From assembly GCA_964202895.1 (NCBI GenBank), contig CAXNJM010000001.1, forward strand, positions 124,001-188,000: a stretch of 64,000 bases of DNA, in the 5' to 3' direction. The first letter of the stretch is position 1, and the number at the start of each line of letters is the position of its first letter. The stretch is from JAJTDS01 sp964202895 (GTDB lineage: Bacteria; Pseudomonadota; Alphaproteobacteria; Rickettsiales; UBA1997). Both the position numbers and the translations under genes were made by a program. Below are positions 35,360-45,059 of this stretch, in pieces. A model generated the notes under the pieces. It saw nothing but the letters and a program-made list of their open reading frames with translations. It was not told the DNA's origin and ran no database searches.

Positions 35360-36235
35360 ATGATTGATATTCTAATTTTTGGTAAAAATGGTCAAGTTGG
35401 TTCGGCAATAATTGAAGAGTTGCAGAATCATTATCATCAATATTTTTCTTTTCAGGCATATTCAAGCTTAGATATTGATTTTTCTAACCTTCAGGCCTTA
35501 GAAATATTTTTAGAAAAAATCAAAATTAAGCCAAAAATAATTATTAACTGTGTTGCTTATACTAATGTTGATAAGGCGGAAGAGCAAAAAGAATTGGCGG
35601 ATTTAATCAATAATCAAGCATTGAAAATCATTGGTAATTATTGCCAAAAAAATCAAATTATGCTGGTTCATTATTCAACTGACTATGTTTTTAATGGCTC
35701 TGGCGATAAGCCTTTCAAGGAAGATGATGTTAAAAATTTACAACCAGTTAATCACTACGGTTTAAGCAAGTTAAATGGTGAGTTTAGTGTTATTAATTCT
35801 GGTTGCGAGTGCATTATTCTAAGAATTTCATGGATTTATTCATCAAGCCCATTGCATAAAAATTTTTATAACACAATAAAAAAACTTGCTAGTGAAAAAA
35901 GTGAATTAAAAGTTATTGACGATCAGGTTGGAAGCCCTACAAAAGCTAGCTTTGTAGCTTCAAATACATTAAAATTATTGAAAAAAATTTATCTAGAAGA
36001 TAAGTTGACTAATTCTTATCTTAAGCAAATTTATCACTTAAATAATGGTAAATTTATTTCTTGGTATCAATTTGCCTGTAATATTATTGACGATTTAAAA
36101 AAGCAAAATTATGATAATTTATTGTTAAAGAAAATAATTCCAATTAAAACTGCAGATTATCAGACTATTGCTAAGAGACCACTAAATTCAAGGCTTAGTA
36201 ATGAAAAACTGCAGAAGATCATTTATATTAATTAA
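35360..36235 (+). CDS. rfbD: dTDP-4-dehydrorhamnose reductase
   Basis: Last step of dTDP-L-rhamnose synthesis, NADPH-dependent. 291 residues of the short-chain dehydrogenase fold: ILIFGKNGQVGSAI at the N-terminus, NCVAYTNVDKAEE, STDYVFNGSGDKPF with the catalytic Thr/Tyr context, and YGLSKLNGE with catalytic Tyr and Lys; ILRISWIYS and VGSPTKA follow. With rfbC downstream it makes the sugar donor probably used by the two preceding glycosyltransferases. rfbA and rfbB, needed for the earlier steps, are not in the window. Confidence 0.95.
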   Translation: MIDILIFGKNGQVGSAIIEELQNHYHQYFSFQAYSSLDIDFSNLQALEIFLEKIKIKPKIIINCVAYTNVDKAEEQKELADLINNQALKIIGNYCQKNQIMLVHYSTDYVFNGSGDKPFKEDDVKNLQPVNHYGLSKLNGEFSVINSGCECIILRISWIYSSSPLHKNFYNTIKKLASEKSELKVIDDQVGSPTKASFVASNTLKLLKKIYLEDKLTNSYLKQIYHLNNGKFISWYQFACNIIDDLKKQNYDNLLLKKIIPIKTADYQTIAKRPLNSRLSNEKLQKIIYIN

Positions 36236-36296
36236 ATCTATTGCGAGCATTATTTGTTAACAGTAATAAACATCTTAAATCAATAAATTAAGTGAA

Positions 36297-36845
36297 ATGA
36301 AAGTCGTAGAAACTGAAATTAAAGGTCTAAAAATAGTAGAGCTAGATATTCATAAAGATTATCGTGGTTTTTTTGTTGAAAGATATAATCGCAAGAGCTT
36401 TGTTAATGCTGGCATCGAAGATGATTTTGTGCAAGATAATTTTTCTTACTCTTTGCCAATGGTAGTTCGTGGTTTACATTTTCAAAATAACCCTTCGCAA
36501 GTTAAATTAGTTGGTTGCAGTAGAGGTAGAATATGGGATGTTGCGGTTGATATTCGTAAAAATTCACCTACTTTTGGTAAATATTTTGGCATTGAACTAA
36601 ACGAAGAAAATGGCAAATTGCTATATATTCCCGCTGGTTTCGCTCACGGATTTTGTGTTCTTGGTGACAAGCCTGCCGATGTTAATTATAAAGTTAATAA
36701 CTTTTTTTCTAAAGAGGGTGATGCAGGAATTGCCTATAATGACGAAGATATTGCTATTGAATGGCCAATTGATAGTAGTCAAGCGATAATTTCTCCTAAA
36801 GATCTCGCTTTGCCAAAATTAAAAGATATTTTTTTACAAAACTAA
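36297..36845 (+). CDS. rfbC: dTDP-4-dehydrorhamnose 3,5-epimerase
   Basis: 182-residue cupin epimerase of the dTDP-rhamnose pathway. Motifs: DYRGFFVERYNRKSF, VQDNFSYS, VRGLHFQNNPSQVKLV with the catalytic His, VDIRKNSPTFGKYFG, and IPAGFAHGFCVL. Downstream of rfbD by 61 bases. Together these support an L-rhamnose-containing surface polysaccharide. Confidence 0.96.
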   Translation: MKVVETEIKGLKIVELDIHKDYRGFFVERYNRKSFVNAGIEDDFVQDNFSYSLPMVVRGLHFQNNPSQVKLVGCSRGRIWDVAVDIRKNSPTFGKYFGIELNEENGKLLYIPAGFAHGFCVLGDKPADVNYKVNNFFSKEGDAGIAYNDEDIAIEWPIDSSQAIISPKDLALPKLKDIFLQN

Positions 36846-36933
36846 ACTAGCAAAATAACTTAATTGAAATTAAGTTTAAGAACATTATTTTGCCATTCTA
36901 TTATTTTCTATTACTTTTACCTAATTAAACTCA

Positions 36934-39840
36934 ATGAAAAAGCTGATTCTAATCGATGGTTATGGCTTTGTTTTTAGAGCCTACCATTCTTTGCCTGATA
37001 TGATAAGGCATGACAAAACCCCAATTGGTGCGGTTTATGGATTTCTAAAAATGATGTTAAATATTTTAGAGAATATGAAGATGACTCACTGTGCAGTCGT
37101 GCTTGACAGTGGCGGGAAAACCTTCCGCAATGATATGTATCAAGAATATAAGGCTAATCGCCCACCTTGTCCAGAAAATTTAATTCCACAATTTGAAATT
37201 ATTCGTGAAGCTATAGAATCTTTGAACTTAGCAACTTTGCAAAAACAGGGCTTTGAAGCAGATGATATTATTGCTACTATTGCTAGAAATGCTGAAAAAG
37301 AAGGCTTTGAGGTTGTTATAGTTTCTTCCGATAAAGATTTAATGCAGTTGATTGATGGAAATATTTTGATGTTTGACCCAATGAAAGCTAAAATTATTGG
37401 CAAAAATGAAGTTATTGAAAAATTTGGGGTTGAGCCTAGGCAAATTATTGATTTTTTGTCCCTACTAGGAGATGCTTCGGATAATATTCCCGGAGTCAAA
37501 GGTATAGGTAATAAAACCGCCTGCGAATTGCTAAAAGAATTTGATAATTTAGAGAATTTATTAGAGAATTATCAAGAGATAAAATCGGATAGAAAAAGAG
37601 AGCTTATAAAAGCTGGCTTTGAAAGTGCTAGATTATCAAAATCATTGGTTAAGCTTGATGAAAATGTCGTTTTGAATGTTGAAATTAATGATTTAATACT
37701 AAAAGATATTGATGCTAAAAAATTGCTGAACTTTCTAGCGATACAAGGCTTTGCGAGTTTATTTAGGTCTGTTAAAAATAAGTTTAAAATAGATGATATT
37801 AATTATGATGAAATAGCTAAACAGCAGGCTTTAGAGCTACAAAAAAATTATCAACAACAAAATCAAGTAAATGTTTTAAATAATGAAGAAGATTATTCTG
37901 ATTATAAAAATATTGTTTTTGTTGATTTATGTGCTCAGAATACTGATTTCAAGCAATGTTTAATGCAAATAAGAAATAGCGGTGAAGTTGTAGTTGAGGC
38001 TGAAGATAATGGTGCAAATAAATATTTGACATTTTTGATTAAAAATCAATCTTCTTTGGTGCTTTTTTATTGTTTTAGCAATGATATTTTTAATCTTTTA
38101 TTAAATCTAGAAAAAGATAATCAAGCAAAATATTTATCTCAAAAAATACCAGAAAATTTATTGATGGATGATTTGTTTGCTAATTTATCGCCCTCTATAA
38201 ATAAAGATTATAATGATAATAATCATGAAATAATTTTGTTGTTACAGCAAATTATTGAAGATGAATCGGTAAATAAATTATCATTCAACAGTAAATGGCT
38301 GTTGAAAAGAACTGCTATTTGGCATAATTTTGAATCGTCGAAGTTAATTTTTGATGATGTAGGGTTGATTTTTCATTTAGCTTCTGGAAAAACTAATCAA
38401 GATTTAATCGAAATTGCAACGATATTTTACCCATTAAGCCCTCTAATTACTGAATTTAATCAATTATCAACTTTATTGCATAAAAATAAAAATGATGAAA
38501 TTAGCGACAAAAAGCCTTTAATATTAAAAATAATGGCAATTCGTGCCTATTTTACTAGTTTGATTTATCAAAAATCATTATCAGAAATATTGCAAAAAAA
38601 ATTAAGTACTCTTTACCAAAAGCTAGAAAAGCCTTTATTAATGGTGCTTGCCTATATGGAAAAAAATGGCATTTTGCTTGATTTATCAAAAGCCAATCAA
38701 TTATCGCAAGAATTTGCTTTGTTAATTGATAGTCTTACTAAGGAAATATATAATTTAGCTGGTTGCGAATTTAATATTGCCTCACCAAAACAATTATCTG
38801 AAATTTTGTTCAATAAAATGCAAATAAAATTTCCTGAAGAATTAAAATCTAGCAACAAAAAAGAGGCGGAAAATAAACTTCTTTCAACTAATGCGGAGAT
38901 ATTGTCAAAGCTTAGTGATGATGGTTTTAAAATAGCAGATTTATTGCTTGAATTTCGTCACCTCAGCAAGTTAAAAAACACTTATCTTGATGCTTTACCA
39001 AAAGAAATTAACCCCAATAGCAAAAGAATTCATACCACTTTTTTAAGCAATTCAACAATTACAGGGAGATTAAGCTCTAGAAACCCTAATTTGCAAAATA
39101 TTCCAATTAAAACTAAAGAAGGCAAAATGATAAGGCAGTGCTTTATTGCTGGTTCTAATAAAATATTAATTTCTGCTGATTATTCACAAGTTGAGTTGAG
39201 AATTCTCGCTCATTTAGCTGATATAGAAAGCCTAATTTATGCTTTTAATAACAATCAAGATATTCATTTAATAACCGCAAGTCAAATTTTTGAATTAGAG
39301 CCAGAAAAAATTGACGAAGATTTAAGAAGAAAGGCAAAGGCGATTAATTTTGGCATTATTTATGGCATAAGTGGTTTTGGGCTTGCCAAACAACTTAACA
39401 TCAAAAGAGGCGATGCTAGTAATTATATTAAGGCTTATTTTGCCAAATATGATGGAGTAAAACAATATATCGATAAAACGATTGAACAGGCAAAAGAGCA
39501 AAAATCGGTTAAAACAATATTTGGCAGAAATTGTTTAATTGAAAATATTGATAATAAAAATAGCTTATTGAGGCTGGAAGCAGAAAGGCTGGCAGTGAAT
39601 GCAACTATTCAAGGTAGCGCCTCTGATATCATCAAAAAGGTAATGATTAATTTAAAAAATATTTTTGATAAAAAGCAATTAGAGGCGAAGATATTATTGC
39701 AAATTCACGATGAATTAATTATTGAAGCAGAAGAAAAGCAAGCTCATTTAATTGCCGAAATTGTCAAAGAAGCAATGTCTGATGTCGTTAAATTAAAAGT
39801 TCCCCTAAAAGTCGATATCGCAATATCTAAACATTGGTAG
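36934..39840 (+). CDS. polA: DNA polymerase I
   Basis: 968 residues. N-terminal 5' to 3' exonuclease domain (about 1-290): LILIDGYGFVFRAYHSL, FEADDIIATIA, SSDKDLMQL and GDASDNIPGVKGIGNKTA. C-terminal polymerase domain: LSSRNPNLQNIPI, motif A ISADYSQVELRILAH, motif B RRKAKAINFGIIYGIS and motif C LLQIHDELIIEAE. The middle region (about 325-500) aligns with the 3' to 5' exonuclease domain but has lost its metal-binding Asp/Glu set (it reads VVVEAEDNG where DTETT is expected). It probably repairs DNA and removes primers without proofreading. Confidence 0.96.
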   Translation: MKKLILIDGYGFVFRAYHSLPDMIRHDKTPIGAVYGFLKMMLNILENMKMTHCAVVLDSGGKTFRNDMYQEYKANRPPCPENLIPQFEIIREAIESLNLATLQKQGFEADDIIATIARNAEKEGFEVVIVSSDKDLMQLIDGNILMFDPMKAKIIGKNEVIEKFGVEPRQIIDFLSLLGDASDNIPGVKGIGNKTACELLKEFDNLENLLENYQEIKSDRKRELIKAGFESARLSKSLVKLDENVVLNVEINDLILKDIDAKKLLNFLAIQGFASLFRSVKNKFKIDDINYDEIAKQQALELQKNYQQQNQVNVLNNEEDYSDYKNIVFVDLCAQNTDFKQCLMQIRNSGEVVVEAEDNGANKYLTFLIKNQSSLVLFYCFSNDIFNLLLNLEKDNQAKYLSQKIPENLLMDDLFANLSPSINKDYNDNNHEIILLLQQIIEDESVNKLSFNSKWLLKRTAIWHNFESSKLIFDDVGLIFHLASGKTNQDLIEIATIFYPLSPLITEFNQLSTLLHKNKNDEISDKKPLILKIMAIRAYFTSLIYQKSLSEILQKKLSTLYQKLEKPLLMVLAYMEKNGILLDLSKANQLSQEFALLIDSLTKEIYNLAGCEFNIASPKQLSEILFNKMQIKFPEELKSSNKKEAENKLLSTNAEILSKLSDDGFKIADLLLEFRHLSKLKNTYLDALPKEINPNSKRIHTTFLSNSTITGRLSSRNPNLQNIPIKTKEGKMIRQCFIAGSNKILISADYSQVELRILAHLADIESLIYAFNNNQDIHLITASQIFELEPEKIDEDLRRKAKAINFGIIYGISGFGLAKQLNIKRGDASNYIKAYFAKYDGVKQYIDKTIEQAKEQKSVKTIFGRNCLIENIDNKNSLLRLEAERLAVNATIQGSASDIIKKVMINLKNIFDKKQLEAKILLQIHDELIIEAEEKQAHLIAEIVKEAMSDVVKLKVPLKVDIAISKHW

Positions 39841-40046
39841 AAATATTATAAATATTTATTTTGGCTTAGGAAATGCAAAGTTGCAAAGCGGGGTAAAATT
39901 ATCTTGACTTTGCATATATACTTTTAATAATATAAAAAAAAATAACCCAAGAAGTATTAAATTTTAAGAAGAATATTAAAGAATCAACCATTATTATTGG
40001 CAATAGAGAATTTTTTGAATCACTGTTATCAATAGAAAGTCTACCA

Positions 40047-40463
40047 ATGAATCAATCGGAGATGAAGGATATAGAAAAATTTATAAATGATATTAATTTT
40101 GTAAATGTCCAAATAAATAGAGTTAATAAATCGTTATCATTGTTAAGAAGTAGGATTTCTAATTCAATTCAAACAAATAAAGCAAAAATCTTAACTAATG
40201 TTTTTAATTATTTCCCGACTTCAATTCAAAAGGCGACAATGAATAATGCAAAAAAGTTTTATCGCAATCAGAAGAATGACAAAGATTTAAATAATAATAC
40301 AAAAGATAGGTGGGGAATTAGTGCGACTATTAAAATTTGTTCACTAAATATCTTTGTCAAGCCACTTAAAGCCGTAATTTATTTGGCAAACAAGCCTAGA
40401 AATATTATAAAAAATATGTTTTCTACTGGAATCTCTAGTAAAAACTACAATAACAAAGAATAA
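40047..40463 (+). CDS. Hypothetical protein, possibly 5'-truncated
   Basis: 138 residues, Asn/Lys-rich, mainly helical at the start (MKDIEKFINDINFVNVQI; NKSLSLLRSRIS), then FVKPLKAVIYLANKPRN. No family recognised. The reading frame stays open upstream to 39936 with protein-like sequence (ESTIIIGNREFFESLLSIE) but no standard start codon. It may therefore be the surviving 3' part of a longer gene, or use an unusual start. It is flanked by polA and by a 388-base stretch that also holds what looks like a gene remnant. Low confidence that it is functional. Confidence 0.4.
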   Translation: MNQSEMKDIEKFINDINFVNVQINRVNKSLSLLRSRISNSIQTNKAKILTNVFNYFPTSIQKATMNNAKKFYRNQKNDKDLNNNTKDRWGISATIKICSLNIFVKPLKAVIYLANKPRNIIKNMFSTGISSKNYNNKE

Positions 40464-40589
40464 TAAAATACTTATTATTTATGGTGGCACACACTCGCTT
40501 CCTGTCTTGCTTAGAAGCCTGATATACCAAAGCAAAATTTTTCATAATTGAAGTGGCTTTGGTAATTATCTTTTCCCAACCTGAGCAAA

Positions 40590-40739
40590 TTAGTGCGGTA
40601 AAATTAATTTTAGAATTTCTTGTAATTCGTTGCTAATTTTTGATTTCGTAACGACTTCTTTTTTATTAATTTCATCACAGATTCTGGCATAATTAACTTT
40701 ATTTAAATTATTGATAACTGATTTGATTGATTTCTTGGC
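40590..40739 (-). pseudogene. Possible gene remnant in the gap before argD
   Basis: The 388 bases at 40464-40851 hold no complete gene. On the minus strand a 49-codon open stretch without a start codon reads like coding sequence, with KVNYARICDEINKKEVV and SKISNELQEILKLI. Further minus-strand segments in other frames (ITKATSIMKNFALVYQ, at about 40520-40570) look similar in style. This suggests a decayed reading frame of unknown identity; it could also be chance. Confidence 0.25.
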
Positions 40740-40851
40740 TTAATTTTACTTGAATATAAAATATCTAATCCTAGATTGTTTTTTATTGTTTTAATTTATT
40801 TTAAATGCTCAATAAATTATAAAATATTTATAATCTCTAAATATTAAATTA

Positions 40852-42099
40852 ATGGAAATTAATCAAGCTGAAAACAAAAATAAAATAAAAGATTCTTATC
40901 CTAATCAAGAAGTGGCTACCAGCCCACATTTATTGCCGGTTCATAAAAGGTTTGATATTGCTTTTTCTCATGGTTCTGAGGCTTATTTATTCTCTAATCA
41001 ACAGCCTTATCTTGATTTTGGAGCGGGAATAGCAGTTAATGCACTCGGTCATTGTCACCCTGCAATGGTTGAGGCGATAACTAATCAGGCAAAAAAATTA
41101 TGGCATATTTCCAATATTTACAATGGTTATGAATTAAACCATTATGCAGATAAACTTACTGCTAATTGCTTCGCTGATTATGTTTTCTTTTGTAATTCTG
41201 GGGCGGAAAGCATAGAATGTGCAATTAAGATGATAAGAAGATACTTCTATTGCCATAATCAACCTCATAAAAACCGTATTATAACCTTTGCGGGGGCATT
41301 TCACGGCAGAACAATTGCGACTATATCTGCAGCATCAAAAAAGAAATATCTAGAAGGTTTTGAGCCAGCATTACCGGGTTTTGACAATATTGAATTTGGC
41401 AATATTGATAAATTAAAAGATGCTATCAATGAAAATACTGCGGGAATATTAATCGAGCCAATACAAGGCGAAGAAGGGATAATCGTGCCATCGGTAGATT
41501 TTCTAAAAGAAGTAAGAGCAATATGCGATCAGCACAACATACTGCTTGCCTTTGATGAAGTGCAATGCGGAATGGGTAGAACGGGGCATTTATTTGCCTA
41601 TCAACATTTTGGAGTGTTGCCAGATATAGTTTCAACCGCGAAAGCAATTGCAGGTGGTTTTCCGCTTGGTGCTTGTCTAACTAGCAAGAAAGTTGGTAGC
41701 ACAATGACAGCCGGTGTTCACGGCACAACCTATGGCGGTAACCCTTTGGCAATGGCGGTTGCTGATGCGGTGCTAACGGTTATAATGGGCGATGGCTTTT
41801 TAGATAATGTTAGAGAGTGCGGTAAAATTCTTAAATTGGAGTTAGAAAATCTAAAAACAAAGCACCCCAATATTATTGAAGAGGTGAGAGGGGTTGGCTT
41901 GATGCTGGGTATTAAAATTAATCAAAATTATGAAGTTAGCGAAGTGGTAAAAAAATTAATTAAACATAAATTGCTAACTATCCCCGCGGGCAATAATGTT
42001 GTAAGAATATTGCCACCTTTAATTATCAATAAAAGCCATATTTATGAGGCTATTGATAAAATAGAAACTTGTTTTAAAAATATCGATATCGATGTCTAA
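40852..42099 (+). CDS. argD: Acetylornithine aminotransferase
   Basis: PLP-dependent class III aminotransferase of 415 residues, converting N-acetylglutamate semialdehyde to N-acetylornithine in arginine synthesis; it may also act in lysine synthesis as DapC. Motifs: YLDFGAGIAVNALGHCHP, FFCNSGAESIECAIKM, ITFAGAFHGRT, EPIQGEEGI, LLAFDEVQCGMGRTG and the PLP-lysine loop STAKAIAGGFPLGA. The C-terminus has VRGVGLMLGI. It overlaps folK by eight bases. argH lies 8 kb downstream; the rest of the pathway is not here. Confidence 0.93.
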   Translation: MEINQAENKNKIKDSYPNQEVATSPHLLPVHKRFDIAFSHGSEAYLFSNQQPYLDFGAGIAVNALGHCHPAMVEAITNQAKKLWHISNIYNGYELNHYADKLTANCFADYVFFCNSGAESIECAIKMIRRYFYCHNQPHKNRIITFAGAFHGRTIATISAASKKKYLEGFEPALPGFDNIEFGNIDKLKDAINENTAGILIEPIQGEEGIIVPSVDFLKEVRAICDQHNILLAFDEVQCGMGRTGHLFAYQHFGVLPDIVSTAKAIAGGFPLGACLTSKKVGSTMTAGVHGTTYGGNPLAMAVADAVLTVIMGDGFLDNVRECGKILKLELENLKTKHPNIIEEVRGVGLMLGIKINQNYEVSEVVKKLIKHKLLTIPAGNNVVRILPPLIINKSHIYEAIDKIETCFKNIDIDV

Positions 42100-42556
42100 C
42101 AATAGCAATAATAAAAAAATAATTTTTGCCCTTGGTTCTAATTTAGGCGATAGGGCAAAAAACCTTGATGATGCCGTTTTAATGCTGAAGCAAGAGCTTT
42201 TTCTTGAAAATATAAAAACTTCAAAAATTTTAATTAATCAGGCATTATTATTGCCAGATTCTCCACCTGAATGGAATCTTGAATTTTTTAATATTGCAAT
42301 AAGTGGAATTGTTGATTTATCAAGGTTTGAACCGTTAAAAATTTTAGAAGTGATAAAAGAAATTGAACAAAATTTACAAAGAAAGAGCAAAGGTAAGTGG
42401 TCTCCGAGAACGATAGATATTGATATTTTGTTGATTGAAAATACTAAAATATATAACCCGCCAAAGCTTGTAATTCCTCATATCGAAATATTAAATCGCG
42501 ACTTCTTCTTAATTCCACTCAATGAAATAGAGCCAGATTGGCAAAAAATTCTGTAA
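42092..42556 (+). CDS. folK: HPPK, 2-amino-4-hydroxy-6-hydroxymethyldihydropteridine diphosphokinase
   Basis: Folate pathway pyrophosphokinase of 154 residues. Motifs: IFALGSNLGDRAKNLDDAV at the N-terminus, FFNIAISG, the ATP and pterin region KGKWSPRTIDIDILLI with its conserved Asp pair, and PHIEILNRDFFLIPLNEIEPDW. Starts inside argD, with translational coupling likely. No folP or folB nearby. Convergent with pcrA. Confidence 0.95.
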   Translation: MSNNSNNKKIIFALGSNLGDRAKNLDDAVLMLKQELFLENIKTSKILINQALLLPDSPPEWNLEFFNIAISGIVDLSRFEPLKILEVIKEIEQNLQRKSKGKWSPRTIDIDILLIENTKIYNPPKLVIPHIEILNRDFFLIPLNEIEPDWQKIL

Positions 42557-42562
42557 ATAAAA

Positions 42563-44830
42563 TTAAAACGGCTTAATAAAATCTTTAATTACTGTTTTAA
42601 CTCCGTAATCTTTAAAATTTATGGTTAGGCGGTTGCCGTCAATGTTGTTAATGAAGCCACTGCCAAATTTTGAATGAAGAACTCTTTGCTTTAAATAAAA
42701 AGTATCATTGCCATCTTGATTATCGAGGTTGTTTTTTTCAATAATGCGATTTTCTGTGTTTTGATGCTGTTGTTGATGATTGCTGTTTGCAGTAAGATAA
42801 TGATATTTAGTGCGATGCTGTTGATGATTATGTTGTTGATTGTCTTCGTCGCGGTTTTTAAAGGTTTGAAAAGACTCAATATTGCTATTTGATTGATAGA
42901 AATCTATTTCCGATTCTGGCAATTCTTTTAGAAAGCGGGAAGGGGTAGTATTTTGAACTTCGCCAAAAAGAAATCTATTTTGCGAGAAAGATAAAAATAA
43001 TTGTTTTTTAGCTCTTGTTATCGCAACATACATTAATCTTCTTTCTTCTTCTAAGCCATCTCTTTGCGGGTTGTTTTGCTCATCAATTGCTCTTGCACTG
43101 GGGAATATGCCTTCCTCTAATCCGGGAACAAATACTAAATCAAATTCTAACCCTTTCGCTCCGTGAATAGTCATAATGCTAACTGCTTGATTATTCGCCC
43201 CTTCTTGTTGATTTTCAACCAATGTTATATGTTCTAAAAATTCGCTAATATTGTTAAATTCGCTAAGACTATTAATAAATTCTTCAATATTTTCAATTCT
43301 TGTTTTTGCTTCTGGCGAATTTTCGCTTCTCCACATTTCTAAATATCCAGAATCTCTTAAAATTACTTCAGCAAGTTCGGTTAATTTTAATTGAGGAGAT
43401 AAATTCTGCCACTTTTCTATATTTTCTACTAATTTTTTTAAAGAATCTTTTGCTTTACCTCTTAGATTGTTAGAGTTTTTAATCGCCTTAAATAATGATA
43501 TATCTTGATTCTTTGTTTCTTCGTAAAGTGAAGCGATTGTTGATTCTCCAACCCCTCTTTTAGGCACATTAATAATGCGATTGAAAGCTAGATCATCGTT
43601 AGTGTTGAATGCTATTCGTAAATATGCGATTGAGTCTTTTATTTCAAGCCTTTCGTAAAATTTTAAGCCACCAACAATTCGATAAGGTAAAGTGCTTTGT
43701 ATGAAGGCTTCTTCAAATCTTCTGGTTTGATAACCTGCTCTTACTAAAATGGCAATTTGTGAAAAATCGTATTTTTTTTCAATAATAAAATTTCTAATAT
43801 AATGAGCAATTTTTGATGCTTCAAATCTGTCATCGCTAAAAGAGTGAAGATTTACTTTTTCTCCAACTCCAAGCTCTGTCCACAGTGTTTTTTGATGCCT
43901 CTTTTTGTTGTGAGAAATTATAGAATCAGCAACTTTTAAAATTCTCGATGTTGAGCGATAATTTTGTTCTAAAAAAATTATTTTAGCATTTTTAAAATCA
44001 TCTTCAAATTTTAGTATGTTCTCAATATCTGCGCCTCGCCAACTATAAATTGATTGATCGTCATCGCCAACACAACAAATATTTTTATGAATTTCACTAA
44101 TTTTCAATAGCCATTTATATTGAACGGCATTGGTATCTTGATATTCGTCAACTAATACATAGCGAAATTTATTTTGATAATAAGTTAAAACTTCTGGTGC
44201 CTTGTTGAAAAGTTCTATATTATAGAGTAATAAATCGCCGAAATCTACTGAATTCATTGATTTCAAGCGGGATTGATAATTTTTATAAATAGTTGCAAAT
44301 TCAGGTAAATTATATTCAGTTTCTGAATCGATAATATTGTCGGCAAAAATCATTTTATCTTTGAGGCGAGAAATTTTATTCAAGTAATTTTTTGCTGGAA
44401 ACTGCTTACCATCAATATTTAAATCGGATAACATTTGTTTTATTAGGCGATTCTGATCATCATCATCAATAATTGTAAAATCTGCAGTTAATCCTACTAC
44501 TTCAGGGTGTCTTCTTAGTATTTTTGAGGCGATAGAATGAAATGTGCCAATCCAAATATTGTTGGCAATGTCTCCAATTATTGATTTTACACGATGCTTC
44601 ATTTCTCCGGCTGCCTTATTGGTAAAGGTAACTGATAAAATTTCTAAAGGAGATGCTTTGCCAGAATTGATAATGTGGGCCATTCTAGTGGTTAGAACCT
44701 TTGTTTTTCCAGTTCCTGCTCCTGCTAATATCAATAGAGGGCCTTCAGTTGTTGTTACCGCAACTTCTTGTTGTTGATTTAAGCTAGATAATTTGTCTAA
44801 TTGATTCTGAAAAGATGTGTTATTTTCCAT
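42563..44830 (-). CDS. ATP-dependent DNA helicase, UvrD/PcrA family
   Basis: Superfamily 1 3' to 5' helicase of 755 residues. Walker A AGAGTGKTKVLTTRM, SVTFTNKAAGEMKHR (motif Ia), Walker B VDEYQDTNAVQY, motif III GDDDQSIYSWRGA, motif IV EQNYRST, motif V MTIHGAKGLEFDLVFV and motif VI EERRLMYVAITRAKKQL. After the core a Gln/His/Asn-rich linker (residues about 655-710) leads to a C-terminal Tudor-like tail (VLHSKFGSGFI), as in PcrA and UvrD. It works in nucleotide excision repair and in clearing recombination intermediates. It is divergent from slt across about 229 AT-rich bases in which I see no clear motif. Confidence 0.95.
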   Translation of the reverse strand: MENNTSFQNQLDKLSSLNQQQEVAVTTTEGPLLILAGAGTGKTKVLTTRMAHIINSGKASPLEILSVTFTNKAAGEMKHRVKSIIGDIANNIWIGTFHSIASKILRRHPEVVGLTADFTIIDDDDQNRLIKQMLSDLNIDGKQFPAKNYLNKISRLKDKMIFADNIIDSETEYNLPEFATIYKNYQSRLKSMNSVDFGDLLLYNIELFNKAPEVLTYYQNKFRYVLVDEYQDTNAVQYKWLLKISEIHKNICCVGDDDQSIYSWRGADIENILKFEDDFKNAKIIFLEQNYRSTSRILKVADSIISHNKKRHQKTLWTELGVGEKVNLHSFSDDRFEASKIAHYIRNFIIEKKYDFSQIAILVRAGYQTRRFEEAFIQSTLPYRIVGGLKFYERLEIKDSIAYLRIAFNTNDDLAFNRIINVPKRGVGESTIASLYEETKNQDISLFKAIKNSNNLRGKAKDSLKKLVENIEKWQNLSPQLKLTELAEVILRDSGYLEMWRSENSPEAKTRIENIEEFINSLSEFNNISEFLEHITLVENQQEGANNQAVSIMTIHGAKGLEFDLVFVPGLEEGIFPSARAIDEQNNPQRDGLEEERRLMYVAITRAKKQLFLSFSQNRFLFGEVQNTTPSRFLKELPESEIDFYQSNSNIESFQTFKNRDEDNQQHNHQQHRTKYHYLTANSNHQQQHQNTENRIIEKNNLDNQDGNDTFYLKQRVLHSKFGSGFINNIDGNRLTINFKDYGVKTVIKDFIKPF

Positions 44831-45059
44831 AGTTGTTATTTTTATATGGCTATACCGATAAAATGGTTTGCAATGTTTTTAGTTTGAATTTTCTATATTT
44901 TACAATATTTTGTAAATATTATGTTGAATAATTAAAAAATTTATTAACAATTTTGCTTTAATTTTGACTAAATAATCTTAGAAAAACTCAAAAAATAGAT
45001 AAAATCTCTAATTTCTAAAAGTCAAGTATTTTCAACTAAAATTACTAGAAATTTTTAAA

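Noticed and set aside
36857..36876. AACTTAAT...ATTAAGTT inverted repeat after rfbC as a terminator
   Set aside because: The stem is made almost only of A/T pairs and has no T run after it; in this AT-rich DNA it may be chance.
40047..40463. Possible full-length small gene with an ATG start
   Set aside because: Kept only at low confidence, because the frame continues upstream of the ATG with protein-like sequence and no start, which suits a truncated gene better.
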